DNA of 16,834 nucleotides from Paraglomus occultum (Eukaryota > Glomeromycota > Glomeromycetes > Paraglomerales > Paraglomeraceae), in contig CAJVPJ010000780.1 in NCBI GenBank assembly GCA_910592205.1, positions 1-16,834 on the forward strand, in the 5' to 3' direction. Positions 7,880-16,834 of this stretch are shown here, piece after piece (the first letter of the stretch is position 1; each line of letters starts with the position of its first letter). Under the pieces are notes generated by a model. It was not told the DNA's origin. It searched no databases and worked only from the letters and a program-made list of their open reading frames with translations. Made by a program: the position numbers and the translations under genes.

Positions 7880-8610
7880 TTAATTCATTATTAGAACGAT
7901 TGACATTTTCTTCTTGACCCTCCTGTATAAGTCAAATAAATAAATTTAACGTTAGATATTAATTCCGATGACCAAATATGCGATAGTTTACTTACGTAAT
8001 GGATTTTTTCTTTTCCGCGTTAAAATAATTTTTGGCTTGTAAAGGGGTCCTGCCCACTAAACCTTTAACAACTTTACTCCATTCGTTGCCGTATTTTTTA
8101 TGATTCTTTTTCAATATTTCTATTTCCCGATTTTCTAGAGGTTTCTTGTTAACTGTTAAAAGCAATAAAGTTGTAATTATTGGTATACGCGTACAACCAT
8201 AACATTCGTTTGACAGATGAATATATAAAGTTCTTACTATCCGGGTTTGCATGATTCGTCCATCTGAATATAATATAATAAAGCAATAATTTTAGAAGTA
8301 CAAACTTAAATATTAGGTATAATTGTGTACATTCAAGCGAAGAGCAGTCCTTACCGATCATAACAAGCTCTATTATCTCTTCCTTTAAGTTCTTCTGCAA
8401 TTTTTGACCAACTTCCATCGTATAGGTTGTGATAATAACGAAGCCATTCATCTTCCTAGAATTATTAATGGTATTTTTAGTTCAAGCATAGTAAACAAAA
8501 CGTAGAGTAAAGTTGGGGGGGGGGGGAACCTTAGGGCTCCATTTGCTTCGCTTTTGAGTCTTCTTGTGAACATCAGCTTTGTTTGACACTTTTACTTTAG
8601 AGTAGGTCAT
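7880..8610 (-). CDS. Two-repeat Myb/SANT-domain protein, paralogue 2 (five exons)
   Basis: Duplicate of the gene at 907-1625, with the same five-exon structure (8610-8530, 8455-8355, 8263-8238, 8152-7996, 7922-7880), the same phases and the same predicted length of 135 residues. Splice borders are kept or better here (GTAAGG at the second donor). Both Myb repeats are present with x18 spacing. By my reading 17 coding positions differ from paralogue 1 and 14 residues change, including W78 to R and C100 to G in the second repeat; only two changes are purely silent. No frame is broken, so it may still encode a protein, perhaps under relaxed or altered constraint. Sequence beyond 8635, including a TATA-like site at 8677-8684, is unrelated to that of paralogue 1. 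Confidence 0.78.
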
Positions 8611-8676
8611 GGTAATAAAAGTCAGAGTTCGGATAGTAAGAACTAGACAGACGGTTGGTTAATAAACGTCCCTTCT

Positions 8677-8684
8677 TTTTATAA
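8677..8684 (-). promoter_or_regulatory. TATA-like element upstream of Myb paralogue 2
   Basis: TATAAAAA on the minus strand lies 67 bp before the paralogue 2 start codon, within sequence not shared with paralogue 1. Confidence 0.35.
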
Positions 8685-11650
8685 ATCTGTCGGTCGCATG
8701 GCTTAAATTTTAGGAAACGAAAATGTAAATTGACTTATTTGGTAATAAACATCTAATACTTTACACTAAAAGAAGCGACGTGCAATACATTTTATGCATG
8801 GGTAATGCATTTGACTATCTGTAATGTAACCAATCGGGAGATAGGCATCATGTGATAACTACATGCATAGATGTTTTGCTGTCGCCGCAAGTTTACTAAG
8901 CAATGTCTTTATACGGTATTTTATTGATCATATCCCATTCTATTCTTGGACAATGAATATTGGAAAAAATGGAATTTTGGCTCGCACGACATGTCTAACG
9001 GTATATGTGATCAACACACTTGTGCATGTAATTGGTCAAAACTGTTTCTCGTTCTATTTTTTTTTTAATCCATTCGTCTACATAGCTAAATCAGACTAAA
9101 CTTGGGGGTAATTACAAATAGTTATACTTGGCAAAATACATCGAAAGGAAACTATTGTTAGCAAAATGAAGCTGCAGGGGCCAAGAAGAATTCGGAACAT
9201 CGAACTGTTAAATTATGTTATTCACTAAAATGTTACACACTACGGCTTGTAATTAAAGCAAGAAATTGTTTTCAGCTTTGCAGACTTCTTTGACATATTG
9301 CGTAAAGAGATATTCTATCATTGACAATTGAACACTTTACTTCAAGAGTAACACCGGGACAAGCATGTTGCTAATTGCAAAGCTCGAGCCATCAACGATT
9401 ACCGCTCTCGCAATGTATTGAGAGATCTGTAATGCATAGTGTAATGCTGTGTGACAATGTCTGATTTCCGATATGCTGCCTAATTTGGATAAAGGCACTT
9501 CTCGTTTTTTTTTTCAAGAGATAGTAAATAAATCACAATATATATATATGGATATGTATATACGTGTTTATATTCCGGTGTGTACGCAAGCGTTGTATTG
9601 GTTGCGCATAAAAAGCCGCACATGAAAACAAAATTTCCGTTTGTGCAACGGCTTCTTTACATATTGCATACAAGCTCACAATCGAACAGACGTCTTTATT
9701 GTGAGCACATTCTTATGTTTGGACTACAACGCCACCTAGACAAATTTTTTGGAAAGTCCCATTACACGGTCAAAATTTTGCATGAATAAAGTTGACCAAT
9801 TACCTGTTTGTATCAATTCCCAAGTCGAAATTTGCGGCACTGAGAAACCCTGCGAGGTTTAACTAACCCCAAATTTCATTACATGCAAAATTATAATTTC
9901 CAAGCCGTTGGCTGAAGAAATGTTTGGTCACGGATGCCATATATGCCGCAATTAAAGAGTAATCGTATTAAACGTACTTATAATATATTTCTTTTTCGAC
10001 AGTAACCAAAATTACAAAAAATTAACAATTGTCTTATCACGTTATATAGACTTTTGTAACATGACAAGAACTACTAAGTTGGTGAGTTCTATAAAAACTA
10101 AATGTACAACTGTTTACTTCTGAAATAAAAGGGTTAAAAGTAATTTATTGAATCTGACAAATACACGCCTGCCAACATACGCTTAGAATTTGTAACATGC
10201 GGTGAGAAATATAAATGCATATATTTGTAAATGAGAAATTCAAACCTCTTACAACTTTGCACTATAAACTCACAATGTTCTAAGACTGTCGAGAACCTTT
10301 CAACGCTATATTTTAAAAGTATAAAGTTAAACTTGTTGTAAATACAATAGTGTGGATACAAGCGGTTATTTCTAATTAATAATGTAAACACTATCTATTA
10401 TCACGTTTATTCAATTGTATTGGCGCAAGAAATTATGATGAACGATAAGAAATAAATAACCAATAGTATATTACAAAATTTACATGGGCGTAAAGAATTT
10501 TTTCTCAAATTTCCCAACTTCACAACAGGTGTGCATGTAAAAAGCATATTAGGAATGACGTGCGTTTTAGCATTCGGGAAACCCATGTGACAGTAGCACA
10601 ATTTAAATAATTACTTAAACAGTTAGGTGTATGCTGCAAGTGAGGGAGTCGAAAATTTACGCAAAAATTCGGTAGTAGTAGTAGTAGACTTGTTTAAATT
10701 TTTACACCAATAATATCTGTAAAAGTCACAGGCAGCTATCGGTTTTTGTATATAGTATACAATATCGTAAATATGATCTTGTAGCTGATAAAAATAATTA
10801 ATAATAAGGTTACCATTCATATAATGAATTGCCTTTGTAAGTAAATTTTATTGCGGGTTGTATTCTTGTAATAATTGAGTACTACCAAATTGTGCATTTA
10901 TTTACTTACTTTTTTTTACTTATTGTTGATTCTTGTATTTTTATACGTGTTAAAAAAGTATTGAACCAAACCAACGCCAGAATAGCATTGTACCGATCCT
11001 GTTCTAGAAACCTTTAAACTGTCCGGTTGGCGACCTTTGACATCAAAAAGAGTCCGAGTGATTTAGTTAGGCCGAATAATTTGTCACCAATGAATGCAAT
11101 GAATTGTGCCGTATGCATAAATGTTTATACAACTTTTTTTACCATCAAACCATACACATTTCATCAATAGATTCAATGTTATTTAGTCCCCACACTTTTA
11201 TTTGTGTCACATCAGAGTTCCATTTGTATGGTGTATATTCGGTAAGTTGTAACAAAGCCGAATATACCCCTTTGTTTAGGTTTATGTGGGGCACATACTT
11301 ATAGAATCATTGATTGCAAGTAAAGAAACTTGTATGAACGTATTTTGTTTGGTCATTAAGGTGATATGGCATGTGACTCTAATCCTTTGTTGGGTGGCCC
11401 TAGAGAGTGACCGTAACTAAAAAATATGTGTTAAACGCTAAGGGGCGGAGACAAAGTAAACTCAGACCACAACAGAAGCGAACTTGTCCAGAACACTGTT
11501 TTTTTTTAAGAAACATTGTACACGTTCGGCTTCTAGATATTTAGAATTCGACTTGTTCGCAGTGTATTATTGTAAATTCGGAACATAACCAATGACGATA
11601 GGCTGTATGCAGAGACGTTTTATGTGCGATATTGTAAATGTATATTTTTC
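8685..11650. other. Long gene-poor stretch
   Basis: About 3 kb with nothing I can name. It holds a (TA)n tract at 9537-9550, a CCAAT-like site near 8828, a GTA trinucleotide tract at 10672-10686, and isolated frames of 65 to 90 codons (8863-9099 plus; 10134-10391, 10407-10601 and 10623-10820 minus, the last three in one register separated by short stop clusters). Short splice-bounded pieces can be found, for example FADFFDILRKEIFYH after TTGTTTTCAG near 9273, but they do not chain convincingly. No RNA gene or terminal inverted repeat was seen. Confidence 0.35.
11233..11267. repeat. Stem-loop with 10-bp perfect arms
   Basis: GTATATTCGG (11233-11242) and CCGAATATAC (11258-11267) face each other across 15 nt. 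Pairing extends by three bases on each side if one mismatch is allowed. It could be a hairpin end of a small element or a chance structure. Confidence 0.35.
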
Positions 11651-11659
11651 AGATCATTT

Positions 11660-11671
11660 CACGTGATGTCA
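11660..11671 (+). promoter_or_regulatory. E-box CACGTG overlapping a CRE-like TGATGTCA
   Basis: CACGTGATGTCA combines a bHLH-type hexamer (11660-11665) with an overlapping bZIP-type half-palindrome (11664-11671), about 75 bp before the TATA box at 11745. Two classical eukaryotic activator sites overlapping at promoter distance support the reality of the downstream gene model, although the motifs are short. Confidence 0.35.
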
Positions 11672-11744
11672 TGAATAGAGTAGCAATACATTCGTTACGC
11701 TGATAACATAGAGGATTCCATTTTAGGCGTTGATCAGGGAGCTG

Positions 11745-11752
11745 TATAAATA
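11745..11752 (+). promoter_or_regulatory. TATA box TATAAATA
   Basis: This consensus TATA box lies 50 bp before ATG 11795, followed by a T-rich stretch (CTTTTTTTCTTATT) suitable for an initiator region. Confidence 0.45.
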
Positions 11753-11794
11753 AACTTGGGAATTCTGTTGGAAGCTTTTTTTCTTATTAAAAAA

Positions 11795-12651
11795 ATGCGT
11801 CGCTCCGTTACGGAAGAGGTAAGCTCAGCACAGATATATTATTTATTTTTTATAATATTCCTCTGACCCAAACCCGTTGCGCATTTCGTGTCGTCCATTT
11901 TCGACGTCTAAATACAGGAAAAACGATACGTAGACTCGTTTGCTCGCATTTATAATCGCGACTGGTTTCTTGTCCGCAGAAAAATGTTTAACGTAACGGG
12001 AATAATTAGGCCTCCAAAGTTCTATCGAGACCTTTATTAGTACGTATATTGATATATAAAACTTTAAAACCGGGGCTAAAGAAATAATAGAACACTGGCA
12101 GTTTTAATATAAAAGAGGTTTTGTTTTATTTAACTAATAAGCTTTGCTATATCTAACTAATAAACTCTGCTACTTTTGATTTTTGTTGTTTTTTTTAGTC
12201 GAGAAATCTTGATTTAATCGTTGTGCAGTGTATACGAAAATCCTATACGCCTACCTCGTTGTCAAATCTGCGCGCAAGCTGCCGTCTATGGGATGTTTCT
12301 TGATATTGCAGCCCAACACATTTTCTATGAAGTGCAAACCCGGGTACATTTTGTATCTATTATTGTAAATAGAAACCGTTTCTTCCAATAATCACGACAA
12401 GTTATGATAATATAATCGGTTTCTTTTTGTCTAAGTCTTCCAATAAGAATTAAGTCTCTACTTTGTATAAAACATATAATATGATGTGTTCTTTTTTGCA
12501 TGTGTAAAGTAAACCTACCATGATATATATTTAATTTCAGCTACGTAAAGATCGCAGATCAATAAATGACACTGACGAAAGAATTTTGAGTTTCTTAGAA
12601 CCACTTCATCCGCTTGCTTACACGCTTCTGTGCTTTCATGTTTGGTCCTGA
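11795..12651 (+). CDS. Candidate four-exon gene, 123-residue unrecognised protein
   Basis: Exons 11795-11818, 11918-12039, 12229-12343 and 12541-12651 join in phase across introns of 99, 189 and 197 nt (donors GTAAGC, GTACGT, GTACAT; acceptors AATACAG, GTGCAG, TTAATTTCAG). The product starts MRRSVTEEEKRYVDSFARIY and includes DWFLVRRK, RPPKFYRDLYY, LPRCQICAQAAVYGMFLD and DTDERILSFLEPLHPLAY before TGA. The exons are clearly richer in GC than the surrounding DNA, as for eS10. A TATA box lies 50 bp upstream and AATAAA about 45 bp downstream. No domain is recognised; the first half has alternating aromatic and charged residues somewhat like a SANT helix set. The second acceptor is weak, and a stronger pyrimidine-rich site at about 12198 leads to an early stop, so productive and unproductive splicing may compete. 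Confidence 0.42.
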
Positions 12652-13011
12652 AACAGTAATAGCGTTTGTTTTGACATTTATGATTAATCGATAATCAATA
12701 AATTAACATCAGTATTATACAATAAGCATGGCATGTTGGTATTCGACAATTAAGATCCACCAATCAAAAATATAAACCTTCAGTCGCCGTACTGTATTTC
12801 TCATGTTCTTGTGTTTTGTTCACTACGGCTTTGAGCATTTTACTTCATCTCTCTCTCTCTCTCTTAAATAACTTTGTTCGGTGCACCAAGTAGTCTTTGA
12901 TACTTTGGAAAATAATCTATGAAAACTTGCGCATAATGTTAAACATAATAGTAATAGTTAATAAATGCAGTAGAAATTAAATAAACAAAACTTAATAATG
13001 ATACTTTTTAT
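12652..13011. other. Convergent intergenic interval
   Basis: Lies between the 3' ends of two candidate genes. It contains AATAAATTAAC near 12697 as a plausible plus-strand polyadenylation signal, a CT dinucleotide microsatellite at about 12847-12864, and AATAAA on the minus strand at 13006-13011 just after the minus-strand stop. No gene is seen. Confidence 0.4.
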
Positions 13012-14593
13012 TTACGTGTTGAATGATATCTTTGAACGGTCGATGGCCGTGATTGTGTGAATGTCTGACGCTGATAGATGTCTTAAAAAACCGACAAAAG
13101 TTGGAATCTCGCCGAGGTCAAGGAGAATAAACTCACTTCAAATGTTCTGGTAGATAGTAATTTCGCATGTTGGGCATGTTCCTGAAACACCTATGACTGA
13201 CTGTTACGTTAAAATAAAAATTTTTACGGTTACAATATTAAAGATTTAATGACTAAATTACCTACCGTTGATATATGGTACGTTTTACGATGTCATAGAA
13301 GACATCAACCTAAGGTTAATAAACACAGACATCAAAACGTAAAGAGCTTAATATCAATTACGGGGATCCCCGATTGAAAATTGATACTAAGAAATAAAGA
13401 CAATTTGGACAGATAGTAATTCAATAATGACAATGCCAGAAAGTCGAGCAGTATGGCTAGCCGCAGATGATAATTACGACAGGATTACTTTGCTACGATG
13501 CATAGGAAAAAATATAAATATTCAAAGAAAACACTCATCATATATAATCCATCCCATCCCGTTCGTTGTACCATGACGATGCACACATTTAAGCCGAATA
13601 TTCAGACCTATTATAAATAAATCAATTGTTATGCACAATCAGAACTTAAATTTGACACATGTCGGTTTACATTGAAGACAGTTTTCATCCGGAAATGGAA
13701 ATTCTCCAATAACCAACGTTCCCCCCGCAATGTGTTATTCGATTCTCATTGTGTCCAACCCCTCCCCCGGGTGATTAATCATTAGTAAGCACACCAGAAT
13801 TAGTCGATACTCATAAATTAGATGCTCGTACCATATACTTTGAAATATGAAAAGATGTGAATCATAAGTGTCAATTCAGGCAACTCCATTAACAGATTTC
13901 TAACAATGCCCTTTAGTCAAGCGATGAAGTTTATGATCTGGCACGTGTAACCACACTATCCGTTTTGATGCTCGATAGGCAAGCCCTGGTTTGCATACAG
14001 AAATAATCTCTTAAATGGTATGCATAACGATGCGAAAATCCGTTTGACGCCTTTAGCCCTATGTGACAATGTAAATTTTTATGTTCAAACATGAGAAGCT
14101 CAGCCGTAAACAATTATGGTTCAACGATTTTCTTACTTGAAAGTTTAAGTCTTCTAGTTCTTGTTAGATTATCAATATTATTCGATAATGTTATAGTCGG
14201 TAGAAAATGAATCTCCTAAAAACGAGCATAAAAGAGTATTCACTAAAAACCATAACCTTAAAACCAAACCTAATTATAGATCACAAACATGTTATCTTCA
14301 TCATCCGCTTTCAATTTCCACAATAATTCTGTCTTGCGCATTACAGCAAACTAGTTAACCAGGCTTCTTATCCATCGCAGTGGAGTCTGTGCAAATTAAA
14401 ACCGATTGCTTGCCTTTTCCTACAAAACATTCTTAATGTAAATGTCATAATAATCGTCGGCCGACAATCTAAATTAATCCCGATTATTAAAACCAAGTCA
14501 ATCGTGCCGTTTGTGGAGGACATTGAATAACTCACCTCGATAGTTAGGCTCCCTACTCAAAGACAAGTATCTGGTACAGTTGTTGGTATCCAT
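13012..14593 (-). CDS. Candidate multi-exon minus-strand gene (unrecognised)
   Basis: A chain of short exons reads from ATG 14593 to TAA 13012-13014. Pieces with good borders are 14593-14536 (MDTNNCTRYLSLSREPNYR, donor GTGAGT), 14419-14360, 14328-14285, 14215-14137 (after CTCGTTTTTAG, donor GTAAGA), 14058-13957, 13607-13535 (LNIRLKCVHRHGTTNGMGW), 13386-13362, 13309-13266 (VDVFYDIVKRTIYQ), 13181-13137 and 13081-13012. Phases agree between most neighbours. Problems: one intron would be only 31 nt and another 42 nt, a 15-nt exon is needed near 13478-13492, and the join around 13671-13761 is unresolved, with frames on either side of a six-G run at about 13722-13727 differing by one base. It may be one gene, two genes or a pseudogene. 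No domain is recognised apart from a cysteine/histidine cluster (CLQC...KCVHRH). Confidence 0.28.
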
Positions 14594-14714
14594 GCTGACG
14601 GCTATAGCACAATTATTAGACCCAAATCTCATCCCTCAAACCAAGTGCATTGTACATAATGCAATTAAGGTTTTGAGAAACATATATTATTAAACGCAAT
14701 TTCTATTGGCTTTC

Positions 14715-15010
14715 CTAAATTTGATGTTTAACCTGCCAAGCTTTGACACTGTGACAACAAAAGAGTGATAATCCGATTCTTTGTTCGATTGCCCAATTGT
14801 CTAACTTCTTTTGTCTTTCAACTTTCAATCTTTGTAATATCACATCCAGTAAAAATAAGTGACATAGTTGTCAATAGACGGAATATTTCATTGAGTCTTA
14901 CCGACCAACCTTGTCTGCAGAAGAAAAGAACACGTTTTAGAAGAACTCCGGTAATACTTCGGAGTGGCAAGTATTAATTTACGAGTGTTCAACCGTAAAA
15001 AGTTTATCAT
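14715..15010 (-). CDS. Candidate two-exon gene with mitochondrial-presequence-like N-terminus
   Basis: ATG 15010 opens a 109-nt exon (15010-14902), then an 80-nt intron (GTAAGA...GAAAG) and an exon from 14821. Read to the in-frame TAG at 14715-14717 the product has 71 residues; a donor-like GTTAAA at 14732 could lead to more exons, perhaps those of the neighbouring model. The first 35 residues (MINFLRLNTRKLILATPKYY then RSSSKTCSF) have many Arg, Lys and Ser, no acidic residue and amphipathic spacing, as in mitochondrial targeting peptides. The rest (VERQKKLDNWAIEQRIGLSL) is not recognised. A long plus-strand frame at 14765-14977 is the antisense of this exon. Confidence 0.3.
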
Positions 15011-15430
15011 GGGGTTTTATGTTGGTAAATATGAGAGCCGAAGGTTAAATTAGGTAAAGAATGAGGACAAGAAAACTTGAGTGTTTATGGTACATTAGTA
15101 AAATATGAATGCGAATCATAATAAGACTTTTGTGTATAACATAGTGGATAAGTTTTACGTCGTTTAATGTAAAAGAAACTGTAGTTTGTAAAAAGTCGCA
15201 ATATGTGTTCAACCGAAGACTATTTAAATATACCGAGAATGTTTAGAAAGCTAATCTTTTTTAATACTTCGGTAAAGTTTATTCCTAATGTGTGTATTTT
15301 GTTTGTTGTGATTTACAACTGCTTTATATCTTATTCCATTTAAAGTATTGAATGACACAAGGAAGAATAGAAGAGTTCTTTAAAAGTTAGATATTCCAAT
15401 TACACAATTAATGGCGTGAATATAAGATAA

Positions 15431-16120
15431 TCATATGATAATAATAGTAACAATAGTAACAATAATAAATAAGTTGTAGGCCGAACGTACATAAACAGCG
15501 GTTACTAATCAGAGTATAGAAGATAACATAAACAAAGAACCCGATATAAAGACAAAAGTTACACTTACTATCTGTGTTCTTGTGGTAATGCGTTGTACAC
15601 AAATTTCCAATGTCAGTATTCGCTTAGAACAATTTTTGAAAGAATGAAATTATTTAGCAACATAGCTGACCAAAGTACTTGAATACCTTGGTGCATCTGT
15701 TGGGAGATAGTTATGTTGATTTGCATTTCGAAATTTTATTCTGAAAAAAAGCAGTAACCATAATAATAGGAGAGAGAAAAGTTTAACGGCAAACAATAAA
15801 GTAACTTTTTATTTAATTGGATACTGGCTTTTCTGGGGACAGGTCTTTGTTTCAGCGCGGGGCGTTTAAGGATATTTTTATTCTCAATTATTGAGCAACT
15901 TGAAATGCAACATTCATAACCGGTATATACCTGTTGGTACACATAAATAATTCTGTGATATTCTAACACTGCTTATGTGATATCCTATAACTATTCGCAA
16001 TATGTGTTAGAAAAATGGGTTGATAAGATAACATGCATGCAGTTGAATTTGCATAACCATAGATATGACAAGAACAGATTCTTGTGATATTAAAATGATT
16101 GATGTATGATACCATTTCAT
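15431..16120 (-). CDS. Candidate five-exon gene for a small membrane protein (unrecognised)
   Basis: Exons 16120-16033, 15968-15806, 15740-15679, 15622-15569 and 15504-15431 join in phase into a 146-residue product. The four introns are close in size (64, 65, 56 and 64 nt), with donors GTTATC, GTTACT, GTACTT and GTAAGT, and one has an excellent acceptor (CTGCTTTTTTTCAG). The protein has a hydrophobic stretch near its start (SIILISQESVLVISMVM), a basic middle (NILKRPALKQRPVPRKAS), a polar segment (LPTDAPRYSTNTDIGN) and a C-terminal helix (AYNLFIIVTIVTIIII) encoded by a trinucleotide microsatellite. The start is uncertain; ATG 16056 is also in frame. No family is recognised. Confidence 0.3.
15434..15468. 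repeat. AAT/AAC trinucleotide microsatellite
   Basis: Imperfect units of AAT, AGT and AAC. Read on the minus strand in the frame of the candidate gene they give only Ile, Val and Thr codons. Confidence 0.7.
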
Positions 16121-16834
16121 TCTATTTTATATCAGATGTCAGGATCAACACAAATACAAGGCTGCCGAACGTACATTTTAAAAGCTAGTGTTTTATATTT
16201 TTCCTCACACAACTTGTTAAAAGTGGTGGGTGGTAAAAGTATGGTATTATGTTCGGAACCTGTCTCAGTTGAAAACGGGTTCTGGACCGAAACACTTGAG
16301 TTCTAGACTGAACACGGGGTCTCAGGCTAACATTGTCTTGCTATATACCTTGAATCAAACTGTGTATAGTATCAACACCTTCCTTAACTACTCATATAAT
16401 AATACGGGTTAAAGGTTTTCTATATTACAATTTGGCTTCGTTTAGCAAACTTCTGATAATATACAAGCCCAACAACTCCCACATAACAAAAACACTTCAC
16501 GCACATACAGAATCATACGTTTTAATGAAACCATGTAATAGAAAGCAAATTCACAATTAATCTTGTATAAAAATTATCAAATCATATATCCTTAGTAAAT
16601 GAGACCAGTTAATTCCCCGACAATTATCCTCCCGGCAGTTTTTTTTTCCCGAAAAAATATCCCACAGACTATTTCTTGTCGTTGATGTTTGTCATTTATA
16701 ATTTGTAAATTTAATCCAAACGTTTGTCAAGCTGTGATGTCATGCGAATATTGTAGGTGAAGTGAATGTCGGGAAAATAAATTGTCGGGGTATAGTTTGG
16801 AAAGGCGATTGACACTAAAATTCTGTGCCCAATA
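16121..16834. other. Right-hand flank, no gene supported
   Basis: AT-rich apart from a decayed repeat at 16251-16333. The plus-strand frames at 16106-16306 and 16230-16412 overlap each other and the repeat and do not look coding. No RNA gene or terminal repeat is seen before the window ends. Confidence 0.4.
16251..16333. repeat. Imperfect tandem repeat of about 20 bp, four units
   Basis: Successive units contain CCTGTCTCAGTTGAAAAC, GGTTCTGGACCGAAACAC, AGTTCTAGACTGAACAC and GGTCTCAGGCTAACAT, each roughly 18 to 21 bp apart and clearly related. GGTTC/GGACC-rich repeats are common at the ends of hAT-type elements, so this may be a decayed terminus, but no partner end is visible. Confidence 0.45.

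Larger units (their letters stand above)
7135..8635. repeat. Segmental duplication, copy 2
   Basis: This is the direct counterpart of about 265-1650. The gene half (about 7855-8635) is almost identical to copy 1 including introns, with a 9-bp insertion in the third intron and a longer G run (12 versus 6 G on the plus strand, in the first intron). The other half is strongly diverged. Similarity stops abruptly at 8635. Confidence 0.85.

Noticed and set aside
8863-9099. Plus-strand 78-residue hydrophobic frame
   Set aside because: A few frames this long are expected by chance in about 17 kb of AT-rich DNA; no motif, promoter or conserved copy supports it.
10134-10820. Three consecutive minus-strand frames in the same register
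   Set aside because: Suggestive of a decayed gene, but six stops in about 230 codons is not clearly fewer than chance once all windows and frames are considered, and no family is recognisable.
11104-11304. Plus-strand 66-codon frame over the stem-loop
   Set aside because: Non-ATG start, no motif, and it spans an inverted repeat that explains the local structure.
13832-13899. Minus-strand exon reading MELPELTLMIHIFSYF, F-box-like
   Set aside because: It fits between GTTAG and GTACGA and can be joined to the next exon, but one short F-box-like helix without the rest of the motif is not sufficient, and it conflicts in phase with exon 14058-13957.
14765-14977. Plus-strand 70-residue frame
   Set aside because: It is codon-aligned antisense of the minus-strand exon with a mitochondrial-presequence-like product and lacks an ATG start.
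1-16834. tRNA, rRNA, CRISPR array or virus-like genes
   Set aside because: No T-arm sequence such as GGTTCGAATCC with a matching acceptor stem, no rRNA core sequence, no regularly spaced repeats and no viral hallmark motif were seen on either strand.

Overview
The window is nuclear DNA from an AT-rich eukaryote, most likely a fungus. This rests on a spliced ribosomal protein gene (eS10) whose core has the fungal-type run QFSWQYYYY, on short GT-AG introns, and on pogo/Tigger-type DNA transposon remnants with TA target duplications. A low-GC, repeat-rich fungus such as an arbuscular mycorrhizal species would fit, but that is inference. There is no bacterial signature: no operons, no Shine-Dalgarno sites, no CRISPR array.

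Layout. 1-131: the right end of a transposon cut by the window edge. About 265-1650 and 7135-8635: two direct copies of a segmental duplication, each carrying a five-exon minus-strand gene for a 135-residue two-repeat Myb/SANT protein and, 3' of it, a diverged single-helix small reading frame. 2095-2699: a complete 605-bp non-autonomous Tigger-like element with a perfect 24-bp terminal inverted repeat (TIR), a TA duplication and at least 13 copies of a 15-bp motif. About 3776-4462: a second Tigger-like family, represented by a deletion derivative joining the transposase N-terminus to its C-terminus, with an 86-bp miniature element at its right end. 4699-5492: the eS10 gene in three exons, the only housekeeping gene and the best-supported gene here.

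From 5500 to the end there is no protein family I recognise. Long uninterrupted frames are rare, but several chains of short exons with GT-AG borders and consistent phase can be read: a tail-anchored-like terminal exon (6766-7020), a four-exon gene with a TATA box (11795-12651), and three minus-strand models (13012-14593, 14715-15010, 15431-16120), one starting with a mitochondrial-presequence-like peptide. In sequence this AT-rich such chains can be assembled by chance, so they are candidates only. The stretch 8640-11740 is largely featureless.

The supported genes do not form a pathway. The main biology is transposon traffic and local duplication: two Tigger families left deletion derivatives around eS10, and a Myb-like gene was duplicated with a breakpoint about 25 bp before its start codon, so the two copies have different upstream sequence.
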